From contig NC_033637.1 in the NCBI RefSeq assembly GCF_001540865.1, positions 10,285,078 to 10,349,077 on the forward strand: DNA of 64,000 nt, in the 5' to 3' direction. The notes beneath the pieces were generated by a model. The model ran no database searches and was not told the origin of the DNA. It saw nothing but the letters and a program-made list of their open reading frames with translations. Origin of the DNA: Ananas comosus. Taxonomy: Eukaryota; Streptophyta; Magnoliopsida; Poales; Bromeliaceae. The position numbers were made by a program, and so were the translations under genes. Position 1 is the first letter of the stretch; every line of letters begins with the position of its first letter. Positions 23,101-35,098 of the stretch are shown piece after piece.

Positions 23101-26100
23101 CCAAAAACATCGCTATCAAACGACAACCAACCCTTCATTCCCTTAATCCACTCACATGTAAATCAAACAATAAATCATGTCAAACATTTAAATGGCTAAT
23201 GCAAAGATATATAGCCACTTCAACAAGAAAAGAAACAAAGTAGTAGTAACATTAAACATTCTTCAAAAGTTTTTTTGTCTAATTTGTTACTTAGTTGCTT
23301 CGAATTTCTGAAACATAAAAAAAAAAATCCCAATACTTGAGAGTTGGAGAGTCAATAAAAATGGTAAGAACAAAGATTTAGTAGGTGATTATTTAGTAGG
23401 TAATGGTCAAGAGATAAAGGGAAAACAAGATGCATTACTTTTAATGACAACCTTGCCACCATTTACTTCGAGGACATGATCCAAAATAATCCGGGGCAAT
23501 TAAAGTGGTTCATATGATTTATACGTACAAAAATTTCTTTTGAGAACTCACAATTTACGAAATTATGAAGCCTGAGTTAAGAGAATTGAGGTTAATCTAG
23601 CCATAGATTTATTCGTCATAGAAAATCTCATGCCAATCAAAAATCGGCATGGTACATGCGATAAGGTACGTGTGCATCTCAGCACGATCAACAGAGACCG
23701 TGTTTGAAGCTCTTTTACATGTGAGCCAAGGATTTAAGTGTCGTGGCACAGGGTCGTGCCGAAAACATGCCGGCACGGTACGGCATGGTGCGTTCCGAGC
23801 CGTGCCGATGCATGCCGATCAAAAAAATTCTTGTGTGCCGACACATAATAGTATGAAATATTTATTTTCTTTAGCAACAAAATATTCTAACTATTTGTTA
23901 TGTCTTTTTATCGCATCTTTTGAATTTATTGAGGAAATTAGTTACAAATTTAAAGAATAGAGGGTTTTGAGCTATGCCATCGGTACTAGGTCTGTATCGT
24001 GCCGGTATCTTATTGGCACGGTACGGCACGATAGATACGGCCCGTGCCGACGGGCACTTAAAACCTTGATGTGAGCACAAACACACATTTTAAAATATTA
24101 CTATCGAAGGATATTATATAGACTAAGCTTTTTTATAAGTATCCATCCACAATGCACCGATCTTATTACAAATCAAAAGGTACATAAAAAAGGTAGGTTC
24201 AACATACAAAGGAAGAGTCATATAATTCCTTTAACTGGAAAACATATTAAGGTCCTAACTCTCCAACTTCGAAAAATATTAACTCGACTGGAAGTTCTAA
24301 ATCCTTTTTGGAGTTTGCTGAAACCAAATGCCAGCGCCAACTTTTAAACAGTTCTTGTTTTCAACTGTCGCTCAGAGTGTTGCCCTCTTGCACCGGCATA
24401 GGCATATGCACCAACCAAAGCTTGAACATTGAGCTTGACGAAGAGCTAGATTATGCCTAATAAATTGCTTTCTTGAGCTCCAACAACCAATCCTCATGAG
24501 CAAAGTTGATGCCCATCACCGATCATGTGAGGTAATAGATTTTCTTTTTTCTTATCAACTAAACTGGTATGTAGAATAGTCATAAGTATATTACTATAAT
24601 CATTAGCCAAACAATCTCATTCAACACTGCATTTCAATCCCATCTTAAAAAAAATGTTGCCTTATATGTGGCCGCATATATGAACCACATATGAAGTCCG
24701 CATACTGCACTGCATATTACATATGCAATGCAGCTGATGGTTTGAAGTGCATATGTGGCCGCATGGGCCGCTTCTTGGGATAATGTTGAGAAAATATGCT
24801 TATAGACTTTAGTAAGATGTAGAGCTTGATTACATGAGATATAGTTTTGAAGAGACTTTTAAAGAAGACCTCAAATTGAAAGAGGACAAACAAAAAAAAC
24901 CCCAAAATAACTAAAGGAATAAGAGTTAGTCCTCAAACCTAACTAAAACAGAAAAAAGGAAGATTAAATAGAAGTTCTCAAACCTAACTAAAAAAGAAAA
25001 CAAGAAGATATTTTATACTGGCCTCCATACCCTAATTTAAAACAATAAAGGAATCAAGCTCAAGAATATTGAAGCCCAAAAAAATGAGAAAAAATAGAAA
25101 AATAGAGAAAGCTAAAACAAAGCAATTACCTAACTCAAAGCTCTAGATTCGACTTCTAACCTCGACAATCTGCCCAATAACGCATCTAGTTCTGATTAGC
25201 TCTACTTCAAAAGATATGCAAGAGGCTTTGCGGAGGTATTCCCCAGGAACGAGATGAGAGGAATATGGACCGATTTAGAAAGAGGAGGAAAGTCAGAAGA
25301 TGAGCTACGTATTAAATGGTTGCAGAAAAAGAATGGATTAAATAAGCCGAAAACATAGGAAGCTTATTAAATACGATAAACAAGGAGATTGGAGGACGAT
25401 TCCCCTCCCACCAGTCAATTGATTTTTTAGGACAATCCCTCTCTTCTAGAAATTAACCCAAAACGACGGCAGTCCAAGGGAAGGACAAAGAGATTATCTT
25501 TCTTGAGGCTTGACGAAGGAACTGAGGAAAAATTGATACCAAATGGTACCAATGCTTTTATCACCATTAAAGTATCCCAAATGACGCTTTCCAATTTTGG
25601 ATTGAGATGTGAATTGAGGAGATAATGGCAATTTTGAATCTTAAGAATCCTTCTCAATTCATTACTATTCATTTGTCAAACAAAATAAAAAATTAACATC
25701 AATTGGCAATTTGCATTGTTAGAAAAACAAAAGCGAATAAAACAAGGTTGTTTTTCTTCACATTTGACCAATAAGACTACCTACCTAGCGCAATCCTTTG
25801 ACACAATTGCTTTATCTTCTCTTCCAACACCTTGATCCATTTATCCAATCTTACATGACTTCACTTTCTTAATCCTTACAGTACTCAAACCTTACCTTGA
25901 GCAAAGAAACAATTATCTGCTTGATTGCCAATCCACTTAGGCACCATATATGATAGAGGATTACTAGCCATCCATCTTCCCTTTCCAAGATCAAAGAGGG
26001 AAATTATCCTACTTTTTTACGGTTAGTTTCTGTATGAACTTACTTCCAAAATTGTCGTTGTCAAATAGCTGCTCCAAGATGAAACAGTAAGCTAAAAAAA

Positions 26101-28128
26101 ATATATTGAATTTCCATACAAAGCATATGATCAGTCCACTTTACAATACGCCATTAATAAAGGAAACAAGAAATTCTAATTATATAAAGTTTGCCACATG
26201 CCTATTACTAAATTGATTTAATGCACATATATATAAGTTGACTTCAGCAACAAAATTATGAAAATTTAACTAACCACAAATAATTATAACTTCAAGCATA
26301 CCTAGTTTGTATATGCCATAAAGTTCACAACAATGGAAGTCAAAGTGAACAAGTTAAAACAATCAATCTATACAAGATTAAGTGCCTACCTGAGCTCTGG
26401 TTAACCCCACTGCCGACAGAAAAAGCTATTGTTACATTGCTGTGACGCGCCTTGTTCTAATTGTAATGTGATTTTATTTGGTGGATGTGAGCTTCTTACA
26501 TAAAATTTTTCATTACAAAAGTTTTTACTTCCTACTATATTTCTTTCTCATTGGCGGATGCGAGTCACAAAAATAAATTATATAAAATTTTTCGTTACGC
26601 AAGTTTTTGTCGGTAATTGCTCATCTTAAAGAGACGGGAAATGAAATGAGTTAAAAAACCTACAATAATCTCCTATTTAAAAGGAAAGAAAGAAAAAAGA
26701 AGAAAATTTGTGAAATAAAAAGGAGGATTCCCAAACCCCAACACATAGACTAATGAGATTCAACCACAGGAGGGGGGGGGGGAAGAGAAAAGAGGAAAGA
26801 GTATGAGGCAGATAATAAATGCTTCAAATTGTGACTGTGAAGATGAAGACAGAAAGGTGAAAGTAACTTTGGGGATGTTTACTGAAGGAAGTAAACAAAA
26901 TGATTAAGACAAACAATGCCCAACCACATGAGGTTAGTGACAAAAGATGCCCAGTTGGCCATTCAATGCAGTTTAAGTATGAAAACCAAATTAGCATAAA
27001 GAGTAAAACAACAAGGCATTCATTGAACTAATAAAAACCCACCACATAATTCAAAAGAACAATAATAGTAAAAAAGAAAAAAAAAAGTTTCAGAACAGAT
27101 ATGGAATGTGCATTACGAAATTTTAAAGGCTCTTTTTCTCTAATCTTCAACGCATCTAACCTTTTAAGATTGTTCTAACTATAAAGGGATTTTATAGAGA
27201 ACACAAGTCGCGATAGTGTGGAAAAGCAGGGCGAGAAACCAATAAAGTTTCCAGTAACCAAACTGAGAATAGATCACAAGAAACAAATCCTGGAAACCTA
27301 TACCAGTAATAAATGGCAAAAATAAAGAGGAAATAATTGATATATATAAAAAAAGAAAAAGAAACTTATCAAACCAATAAAAAGATAATAAATCCAAAAG
27401 GGACGATGAGAAGTGGACGAGCAACCCCAAACATCTAATTAAACCTCTAATTAGTAAAACCCGATCTACTAAGAACGTGTGGTGGTAACAACAATTAAGC
27501 ATGGGGACATCGAAAAGGTGGCGGAAACCACAAAGAGAGGCGGTAATAGAGTAAGCATAAGAACGGAGATGAAGCAGGAGATGAAGATGAAGACGACGAT
27601 GACGACGATACTCACAGTAACAGGGCGCTCCGGCAACTGCATGCAAAAGGAGCAGTTGAACTTCTCGTCGAGGAGATCGAGCACGTCGTCGGCTCCCCCC
27701 TTCCCCTTCTTCTTCTTCTTCTTCATCTTCCTGTTCGCGTCTCCGTCGTCGTCGTCCTCGTCGTCGTCGTCGTCCTCTTCGTCGTCGTCGTCGGCGGCGG
27801 CGCCGCCGATGAGGATTTGGCGCCGCCGCGCCTTCTCCTGCTCGGTGAGCGACGCGTCGGCCTCGATCGCGCGGATCGACGCGATCAGCCCGGCGGCGGC
27901 CGCGCCGCCGGCGGGGGCGGCTGCGGCGGCGGGGGAGGCGGCGGCGGGGGCGGAGCAGTCGGGGCAGAGCCAATCGGCGGCGGCGGCGAGCGTCTGGGGC
28001 GGAGCGGAGAGGCACGGCACGTGCCAGGGCGTGGCGCAGGTGCGGCAGGTCAGGGCCTCCCCCTCCGGGGGCCTCGCCCTGCACACCATGCACACGCCGT
28101 CCCCGTCGCATGGGAGATCCGTCGCCAT
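17183..28128 (-). CDS. ORTH/VIM: ORTHRUS/VIM-type E3 ubiquitin ligase (PHD-RING-SRA-RING), nine exons
   Basis: Coding exons on - strand: 28128-27616, 20986-20454, 19924-19799, 19519-19420, 19291-19230, 19118-19016, 18705-18564, 18028-17811, 17728-17183. All have GT-AG borders and consistent phases; total 2343 bp, 780 residues. PHD: C13, C16, C28, C31, H36, C39, C55, C58. Acidic run 113-130, then Lys-rich 134-143. RING 1: C159, C162, C174, H176, C179, C182, C194, C197. SRA about 275-425, with HFGP at 276-279 and YDG at 408-410. RING 2: C530, C533, C545, H547, C550, C553, C584, C587. Acidic C-tail with a bipartite NLS-like KRKK/KKRPK (705-721). Known family role: a nuclear reader of methylated and hemimethylated CG that ubiquitinates chromatin substrates and supports MET1-dependent CG methylation and silencing. 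All zinc ligands are present, so it is probably functional. It is longer than Arabidopsis VIM1 mainly through the acidic linker and tail. The start is the first Met, just before the PHD. Confidence 0.95.
20987..27615 (-). other. 6.63 kb intron 1 of the ORTH/VIM gene
   Basis: Donor GTGAGT follows the codon for T171 (PERPVT). Acceptor CTACAG precedes ACGCCATGCGG. The intron splits RING 1 between its second and third zinc ligands. It holds a hAT-like MITE (23727-24068), AT-rich sequence and a weak direct repeat at about 26480-26610. I saw no nested gene in 21000-23700 or 24080-27600. Confidence 0.9.
23727..24068. mobile_element. hAT-like MITE in VIM intron 1, with 8-bp TSD
   Basis: The 342-bp element starts CAAGGATTTAAGTG and ends CACTTAAAACCTTG (imperfect terminal inverted repeats). 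It is flanked by perfect 8-bp TSDs ATGTGAGC at 23719-23726 and 24069-24076. The length of the TSD points to the hAT superfamily. Subterminal regions are dense in GGCACGG and CGTGCCG motifs in both orientations; the centre is AT-rich. No transposase is encoded. Confidence 0.9.
27742..27800 (-). repeat. GAC/GAT-type coding microsatellite (poly-Asp)
   Basis: On the + strand this is a run of CGT/CTC triplets in VIM exon 1, encoding the Asp/Glu run at residues 113-130 between PHD and RING 1. Such triplet tracts are prone to length change without frameshift. Confidence 0.85.
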
Positions 28129-28555
28129 TCGAGCACGAAAACGAGAACGAGCTCTTAGGGTTTTACCAAAGAAGAAGAAGAAGAAGAAGAAGAAGGGTTT
28201 TAGAGAGAGAGAAGACGAGAAGAGATAGCAGAGAGAGAAGGAGGGGAAGGAGAAAGGCGGTTTGGGAAAAAATGGGCAGGGGGTTTAAATTTTTTATCAG
28301 GGCCCTCACCAACACACACACGCACACACACTTACACACTACACCTACTACACACACTCTCTCTCTCTCTCTCCTCTCTCTCTCTCCTATTTTGGGAGGA
28401 GAGAGAAAAGAAAGAGAGAGAGACGAAGAGAGGGGGACACCGGGAGAATCGCTTTCGATGGTATTTTTATGGTAAGAGCGACGGAGAGGATGCGTCTGAG
28501 TAAGGGGACTAAGAATAATAATTAATGATAATAAATAATAAATAATAAATAAAGG
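28129..28555 (-). promoter_or_regulatory. ORTH/VIM 5' UTR and promoter region
   Basis: The region contains a GAA tract (28171-28195 on +), AC/CA repeats near 28313-28352 and CT/GA runs at about 28359-28427. On the coding (-) strand these read as CTT, GT and AG tracts typical of plant 5' leaders. No convincing TATA box was found. A palindromic MITE begins about 430 bp upstream of the ATG. Confidence 0.5.
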
Positions 28556-28875
28556 GTAAATTTTAAATAACACACTGTAGTTTCGTGCTATTTAATTTTA
28601 ACTGTATTAATTTTGTACTCTATGTCTGTATTTTTTTTTCTTTTTTTTCGTCGGCTACTCTCCGTTAATATTTTTTTAAATTACATATCAAAAACTTCAG
28701 ATGCTCCATCTAAATTTATTGAATATTTACTTTAGCAACTAAACCTTTTAGTTTTAATTTTGTTACTGATTTAACGGAGAAATAAAACTCTAGGTACTAA
28801 ATTGATACATTTTAACCTATAAAATTGTAAAGTGAGAAAAGGCGAAACAACAGGGTTGTTTTTAAAATTTTCTCT
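28556..28875. mobile_element. Palindromic MITE, copy 3, upstream of ORTH/VIM
   Basis: TAAATTTTAAATAACA at the left pairs with TTGTTTTTAAAATTT at the right. The interior follows copies 1 and 2: GTAGTTTCGTGC, CTCCGTTAATATTTTTTTAA, ACTTCAGATGCTCC, TTTGTTACTGATTTAACGGAG and GTGAGAAAAGGCGAAAC. No coding capacity. Confidence 0.7.
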
Positions 28876-31239
28876 TAATAATAAAAAATAATAATAAATG
28901 GTAATGGATTGGGGGGATTGGTTGGGGATAAAAATATTTCTTCTTTGTTTACCATTTATTTATTTATTAAATGACGGATTTGCCCCTGGGGGAAAGGAAG
29001 GAAAATCTTGAGGATATCCCCTGGATGGGATATACTGGGATTTCGGCGACTGGGTTGCATTCATTGCACTGTTGCTCCCCCAATTATTTCTCATTTAGAT
29101 TTTAAATTTTAATTTATTATAATTTTTCGTTCGAATTTTTCGAATTATACTGATCAGATCACGGTATCAAATTTAGCTGACTAAATATTGATAAATAATT
29201 AATGTAGAAATGAAAGTTGAGCTTTCTTGCTTTCAAAAGTATTAGAGCATTTGTACTTGCGACTTTTTTAGCTATGAGATTGTCTGAACATCCGTGCAGT
29301 ACTAATAAAGAAAACTTAACAGGACACGTCGTTACTCTATCGTACTAGTACTGTACGGATCTTGAGACGATCCAACGGCTAAAAAGTCACGAGCACGAGC
29401 TCAACTCGTAAAAGTGGTACAGTATCTTAATTATTGTCGCATTATCTATCATAATACTTTCACGTTAGTTCTATATTAGCAATTTGTTCATATTTAGACA
29501 ATTAGATTAGATTGTGAGGGTTAATTGTAATAATTCAGAAAAGTTTGAACCAAAAATTACAATAACAAATTAATATTTGAGGACGAAAGTGTCCTGACAC
29601 TCATAGTTTGAGGATCAAAAATATAATTTATCCATTTTTTATTGCTTTTAAACTTACCTTACTTGGCATGATTGCCATTTTTTATTTCTTCTTAACAATA
29701 ATTTTATACAATTTGACAAATTTACGGAAAGGCTTTTTTTCTTGTCGTATATGATTAAATTTTAATGTATCAAACCAAATAATAGATAACAAATATTTTT
29801 AATAAAAAAATTAGAAATAAATATTTCTTTTTTTTCAAGTCTTTATTTTTTGTTTCCAAATAAATACTTTGAATGAATTGATTAGAATCAATCAATTGTG
29901 CACTTTTATATCTTTTAATATAAATTTTTTATTAAAAAAATAAAAAAATAAATATTATACCAAACGAGGCCTAAATTATATTTTTTTATTTAAATTTTGA
30001 TTATTTTAATTATTATCTTTGATTTTTTTAGATGGTTACAGACAAATATGGCAGTACAATTTAATTAACTGAATGTCTATATTTTGCTTATATGATAGTG
30101 ATGAATAAGTTTAATTATTACCACGTCATCTATTACAATAATGTCATCGCGCGATGTTTGGTCCATAAAACTTGATTATAATAATTTAAAGAACTTGACC
30201 TAAAATTTACAATATTCGATTCCATGAGTATGTATAATGGTTTTAATATTCACAAAAAGCAGATAGAGTGATTTTGGTTTTTTTTGTCGTGATTTTATTT
30301 TTTTGTACAGAGATTATTTTGTGTGGTGTTGGGTCGCTCATATTACTGTTTGCATAAATTTTATTTGAAGGCATCAGCATCTTATTCAGCATATCCTATT
30401 TTATAAACTTAAGAAGAATATACAAATTAATACACGAATAATATAATTAGATGCCTAAAACAGGAATTATATTGATATGGACTATAAATTTTCTTCCTAA
30501 ATCATCTCATTAATTAAATACATTATCCAAACAATTCATGGTGGACTTGTTAAGAAACAAAAATCAAACTATGTTGATAAAATTATTGCTAAATACTTTT
30601 TGAAAGATCCAAACAATTCCACTCTTTACATTCCATATTGTCAAATTTTTTGTTAATTTAATGAGATTTGTCATAGTTGTTACATCAACATATAATCATG
30701 TCACTTTAGTGTTTTTCCTCATAAATACATTGGCATTTTTATTAGCAAAAATCATGCCCCTTTCATCAATTTTACAAATTTGAACAGAATTGTTTGAAAA
30801 TTAATCAAAACACCCCTATTTTTCTTTTCTTTCTATCCCTCGTTTCTTTCTCCTCCCGCTTCTTTTCCCTTCTTCTCCACCGCATACACATTGCCGCCGT
30901 GCTCCTTCCCCTACTTTGCCCACATCTCCGGCGCAGGCTCAAGCGTGGCAGGGATCACAGAGGCGAGGGCATAAATAGCGGTGCAATTCAAATAGTGCGT
31001 GGTGAGATGCCAGAACTAGAGGAGTAGGAAAGAGAAGAAAAGAGAGGAAAAGGACGTCAATATACTCCCCCACTTCTTCTTCTTTTAATTTCTTTATTCA
31101 TTATCCATATAAGAGAATAAAATATTGAATTATGTGATTATATATCGCGCTAGTTGATTAGTATAGTAAACTGTAAAAATATGGCAATATATTGTTAAAT
31201 AGTGCAACATATTATCAAAAGTATAGTATATTTTTTTCA
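28876..31239. other. AT-rich intergenic region
   Basis: I found no gene. A short open frame at 30794-31027 lies on a GC-richer patch but has no recognisable domain. The rest is AT-rich and non-coding. Confidence 0.5.
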
Positions 31240-34200
31240 GGGTTAATTGCATACAGCTCCTTATAAATATAACAAATTACAATTATATCCCCACAAAGTT
31301 AAACTTTTTTATATTATTCTTTCAAAAGTCCAGTGATATTCATAGTTGTCCCCTCTGGTTTGTTACCTTTAGAGAACTGTTTATTTTTTAACAGCAGAAA
31401 AGTGAAATGTCAACTTTGTCATCACAAATATGTCCCTCCAAAAGCCCCAATTACTATAATCATGCATAGATGTCCCCTCTAAAAAAATTTCGATGGTCAT
31501 CTTCTACCTCATTTTCTTCTTATTTAAAATCAACCCAATCCACTATTGTTGCAATCTCTTCTCTCACTCATTTTCTTCTAAATCTTTTCTTTTTGAGAAA
31601 AATAAAAAAAAAATTATAGAGAAATTGAATGAGAAAGTTAACGCGTTCGATATGGACGAAACAATAAGCGTTATGGATATACTACACTGGAATGGTATGT
31701 AAGCGGATGGGGGGCGAGAGGGAAACCCAATCAGAGGACGCAACTATAGGCCGTGGGGGAGGGGGGAGGTCCGTCCATCTTTGCCAAGCCACAACGTCCC
31801 AATACCCTCACCCTCAAGGCCACATCAAGCTGCGAGCAGGCGTCGAGATATAGGAACACGACAGAGACATCAAGAAGGAGGGTGACGAAATTGACGAGAA
31901 AAGGGAAGGAGGTAGAGACTTCGGACCCCAGTCGACCAGCGCAGGCGGATCCTCGGCACGAGGATTGGACTCGGAGTGACACCTCTAGCATTCTACCCAT
32001 AGTGTTGAATCTTGACCTGGAGCTCAGGTTCCAAAGCCTCAAAAGCAAACTTGGACTCAAAGTTAATGAGACCACCTACCTACGCCACCCAAGTAACAAT
32101 GGTAGCTCTGCTAAGAAAGTTCTTTGGGCGGATTCGGCAGGTTTAGCATTAACTCATGTTGCCTTCATTTGCAATGAGGCCCCCTTTAGCCGCTGGTTCA
32201 TGTGCTACTCCCAAGCCACAAAACGAAACGAAGCATCATACTGAACACAAGCCTTGGACCGAAGTGCATTACAAGAGGAAGAGTTCTGTTATCTCTTCCC
32301 TTAAAAAGACATACAGGGATGCTCTTCTAACACCTACTCCACATACTCTACCCCGCATTCCCTAGAGACCCACTTCCTCCACCTCTACCAAATTCGTCAA
32401 ACACGCCTTCATCGGCCGGTGCTTCAGGTGCCTCGTAAGAGATTATCGAGCTTCTCACTGTTGTGACCCTTTACGGTGTGCAAGGTGCTTCGCAATGGGG
32501 CACAAACCTCAATCCTGCATGAATTATTTGCCGATGAGTGTTTGCAGAGCCATGCGCGCTTAACCGGCCTACTTAAGCGCCTCCATTCCCCTTTCCAAAG
32601 ACTTCTTTGCAAGACAAAATCGCCAACGCAATGCGATCCTTGTTGACGTGGTCCCTCCAGCGAACCTCGGTCACTTCCCTCAGGAAACAATTGCTAATAG
32701 GCTAGCGAGTCGTTTTGGCGGTTATCCAAGCGGCTTTCTTGTAGCTCGCTATAGTGAAAGAGATTTCGTCGTTTTCCTACCAGAATGGGTTTAAAGCGAC
32801 CACCTTATCCGTAGAGGAATCATCTCCCTGGGGGAAATCAGATTAAGATGCTTCGCTTGGGCCCCTACAATAGGGCACGATGCTCTTCGATCCCCTATAG
32901 AGTTTTGATACGGCTGGTCAGTCTCCCCTATGACTGCTAGCTAGTCATCTCGCACAGTAATGGCCTTAGTTGGCGGTTTCGGCAGGTTTCTCAAAGTGAA
33001 CAACTTCACTTCACGAATGGTCGACCTCTCTGGCTACCGGTGTCTCGTCGCTATAAACCATCTCTCGAACATTTCTGAGTATCTGGAGATCTCCTTCGGC
33101 GATATTTCGATCTCGATCCTAATCCAACTTGAAAGGTGGGATCAAGTGGATATTGATGGCCACGACAATCCTTCTCCGCCTCACAACGAGAGATCAAACC
33201 GCCACGACCAAGATAAAAGGATCCTCAATGTCGATCGTCGCACTACTGGTGAGGCTGGGGGGAGGCGTTCCACAGACGGTTCCTCCTACAATTCAACAAA
33301 CTCTTGGAACTCCTCCGAAATTCGAGACAGAAAGCGAGATCTCCCTCCCGTTGGCCGACCCTCGCAATGGGACCCGCCTTTCACGCCTAGCCCCCCTCCC
33401 GTCGGGAAAGACAGAACTCGAGACCTCCCTCCCGTTGACCTCTCTGTGTTGGACCCGGCACTAGCTGCCGACGCTTCTCCGGGCTGCGACGTTAGGGCTG
33501 ACCAATCAACAGTTTCAAATTTCTAGCCACCTGGACGTTCCTCTTTCGTGAGACCTGCCTCAAAGGGTGGGATATGTACGAGTCTCTCACGGTGCCTTAA
33601 TCTTGTTAGGATCCGCTCGAATATCCTCACCTCTATCCCCGCGTTGATCGTTTCCCCAAGTTGGACCCACACACCCAAATGCTTGGATTCGAGCCCCAAA
33701 GTTGGACGTATAGAAGAAAGAGACAGGACTGTCGAGACTACAGAGAAAAGCCGAGCCTTTGGATTTCACAGAGCAAACCCTCCAGTTGCCGTGGACCAAG
33801 TAAGCTACTCTATGGAACCCGTTGACGGCATGGTCGCGCCCCCACCTGTGTAGGCTCTCCACAACAATCCTTGGGTCTCTTAGTGTGTTATCCTTTTTTA
33901 TATGTTTAGCATTTTCAATTAGAATGTAAGAGATCTCAGCAACCCCCATAAAAGATGTTTGGTTAAGTCGGTTGTGTCTAAGCTCCACCAAGCCGTTGTT
34001 TGTCTCCAAGAATATAAAGTGGATTCTGTGCCTTGTTCCTTTCTCCGTTCATGCTGCGGCTCAAATTATGACAAATGCCACTTCATTTCGGCTTCGGGAG
34101 CTTTTGGGGGTTTAATTACTTGCTGGCTCTCAAAAAGCTTCTCTTGCAGCAAGGTCATCACGAGAAATCACTCTCTTACTTTGCTCCTCACCTACCTTGC

Positions 34201-35098
34201 AAGCGGGAAAGTATACCACCTTACGGGACGGAAAGGAAGACTTTTGCTCGGAATTACTCTCTCTCAAACACTCTTGCTCCAAAAACTGGGTTGTCTGCGG
34301 GGACTTCAATTTTACCAAAAATCAATCGGAACGAAAAGAGAATCCTTGGAGCAGAAAAGCAATGACCTTATTCTCGGACCTCATCAACACTTTAGGAGTA
34401 ATTTATTTACCTCTGATGAATCAAATCTTCATTTGGTCGAACATGCAACATAGACCCACCCTGGCAAAGCTTGACAGGTTTTTCGTCTCCACGGAATGGG
34501 ACCAAAATTTTCCACACTGCAAGATTAAAGCTCTTCCGAGAATCATCTCCGACCACACACTAATCCTCCTTTTCACAAGGCTCCAACCCGCGTCCAGAAG
34601 GTTCTGGTTTGAGAGGGTTTGGCTATCAAAAGATGACTTCCATCTAACAGTACCACTCTAGTGGAACGAAATTACTGCAAAGGACACGGCTATCCTTACT
34701 ATTACAACTAAATTAAGACATTGCAGAGTTAGAATAAAGGAGTGGTTTAAGGCTAATTTTTACCCTAATTAGTGAATAAGATAAATTAATTTTTTTTACT
34801 CCTCTTATATTATCTTTTTACCCCTAATTAGAAAGGAAGAAAATAACCATTGAAAATTTTTGGAAAGATATTTCTACATGATTCTAACAGTTGAGGATTT
34901 TAGAGAGACATATTTGTGATGGAAAAAAATATCATTTCATTTATCTTCCATTAAAAAAATAGTATTCTAACGGTAATAAATCGGAGTGGCAAATATGAAT
35001 ATCACTAAACTTTTGTGGGGGTAAATATTAAAAGTTGAACTTTGCAGTAATATATTTACTATTCGATATGTTTACAGGGAGCTGTATGAAATTAACCC
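31240..35098. mobile_element. Long-inverted-repeat element enclosing a LINE fragment
   Basis: GGGTTAATTGCATACAGCTCC at the left pairs with GGAGCTGTATGAAATTAACCC at the right. Imperfect pairing continues for about 300 bp on each side (about 31240-31530 and 34790-35098), for example CATCACAAATATGTCCCTCC against its complement near 34900. A 394-bp relative without the insert lies at 45655-46048. The interior is LINE-derived. The TSD is unclear. Confidence 0.7.
31753..34757 (+). pseudogene. Broken L1-type LINE: zinc knuckles and endonuclease, no reverse transcriptase
   Basis: Frames shift repeatedly between 31753 and 34757. At 32420-32461 a first CCHC knuckle reads CFRCLVRDYRASHC (expected His is Tyr). 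At 32477-32518 the second, CARCFAMGHKPQSC, is intact. ALVGGFGRFLKVN at 32963 and ISILIQLERWDQVD at 33110-33151 fit the DUF4283-like ORF1 region of plant LINEs. From 33920 an apurinic-endonuclease-like domain begins (NVRDLSNPHKR, VVCLQE, VVCGDFNF, LDRFFVS, IISDHTLILLF), so EN motif positions LQE, GDFN and SDH survive. A TAG at 33920-33922 stands where Trp is expected. Similarity stops near 34757, just where the reverse transcriptase should follow. It cannot transpose by itself. Confidence 0.75.

Noticed and set aside
30794..31027. 77-codon open frame with a hydrophobic N-terminus
   Set aside because: No recognisable domain, no splice partner and low-complexity composition; probably fortuitous.
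33587..34009. Minus-strand open frame of 140 codons
   Set aside because: It is the shadow of the LINE endonuclease region, whose conserved motifs are on the plus strand.
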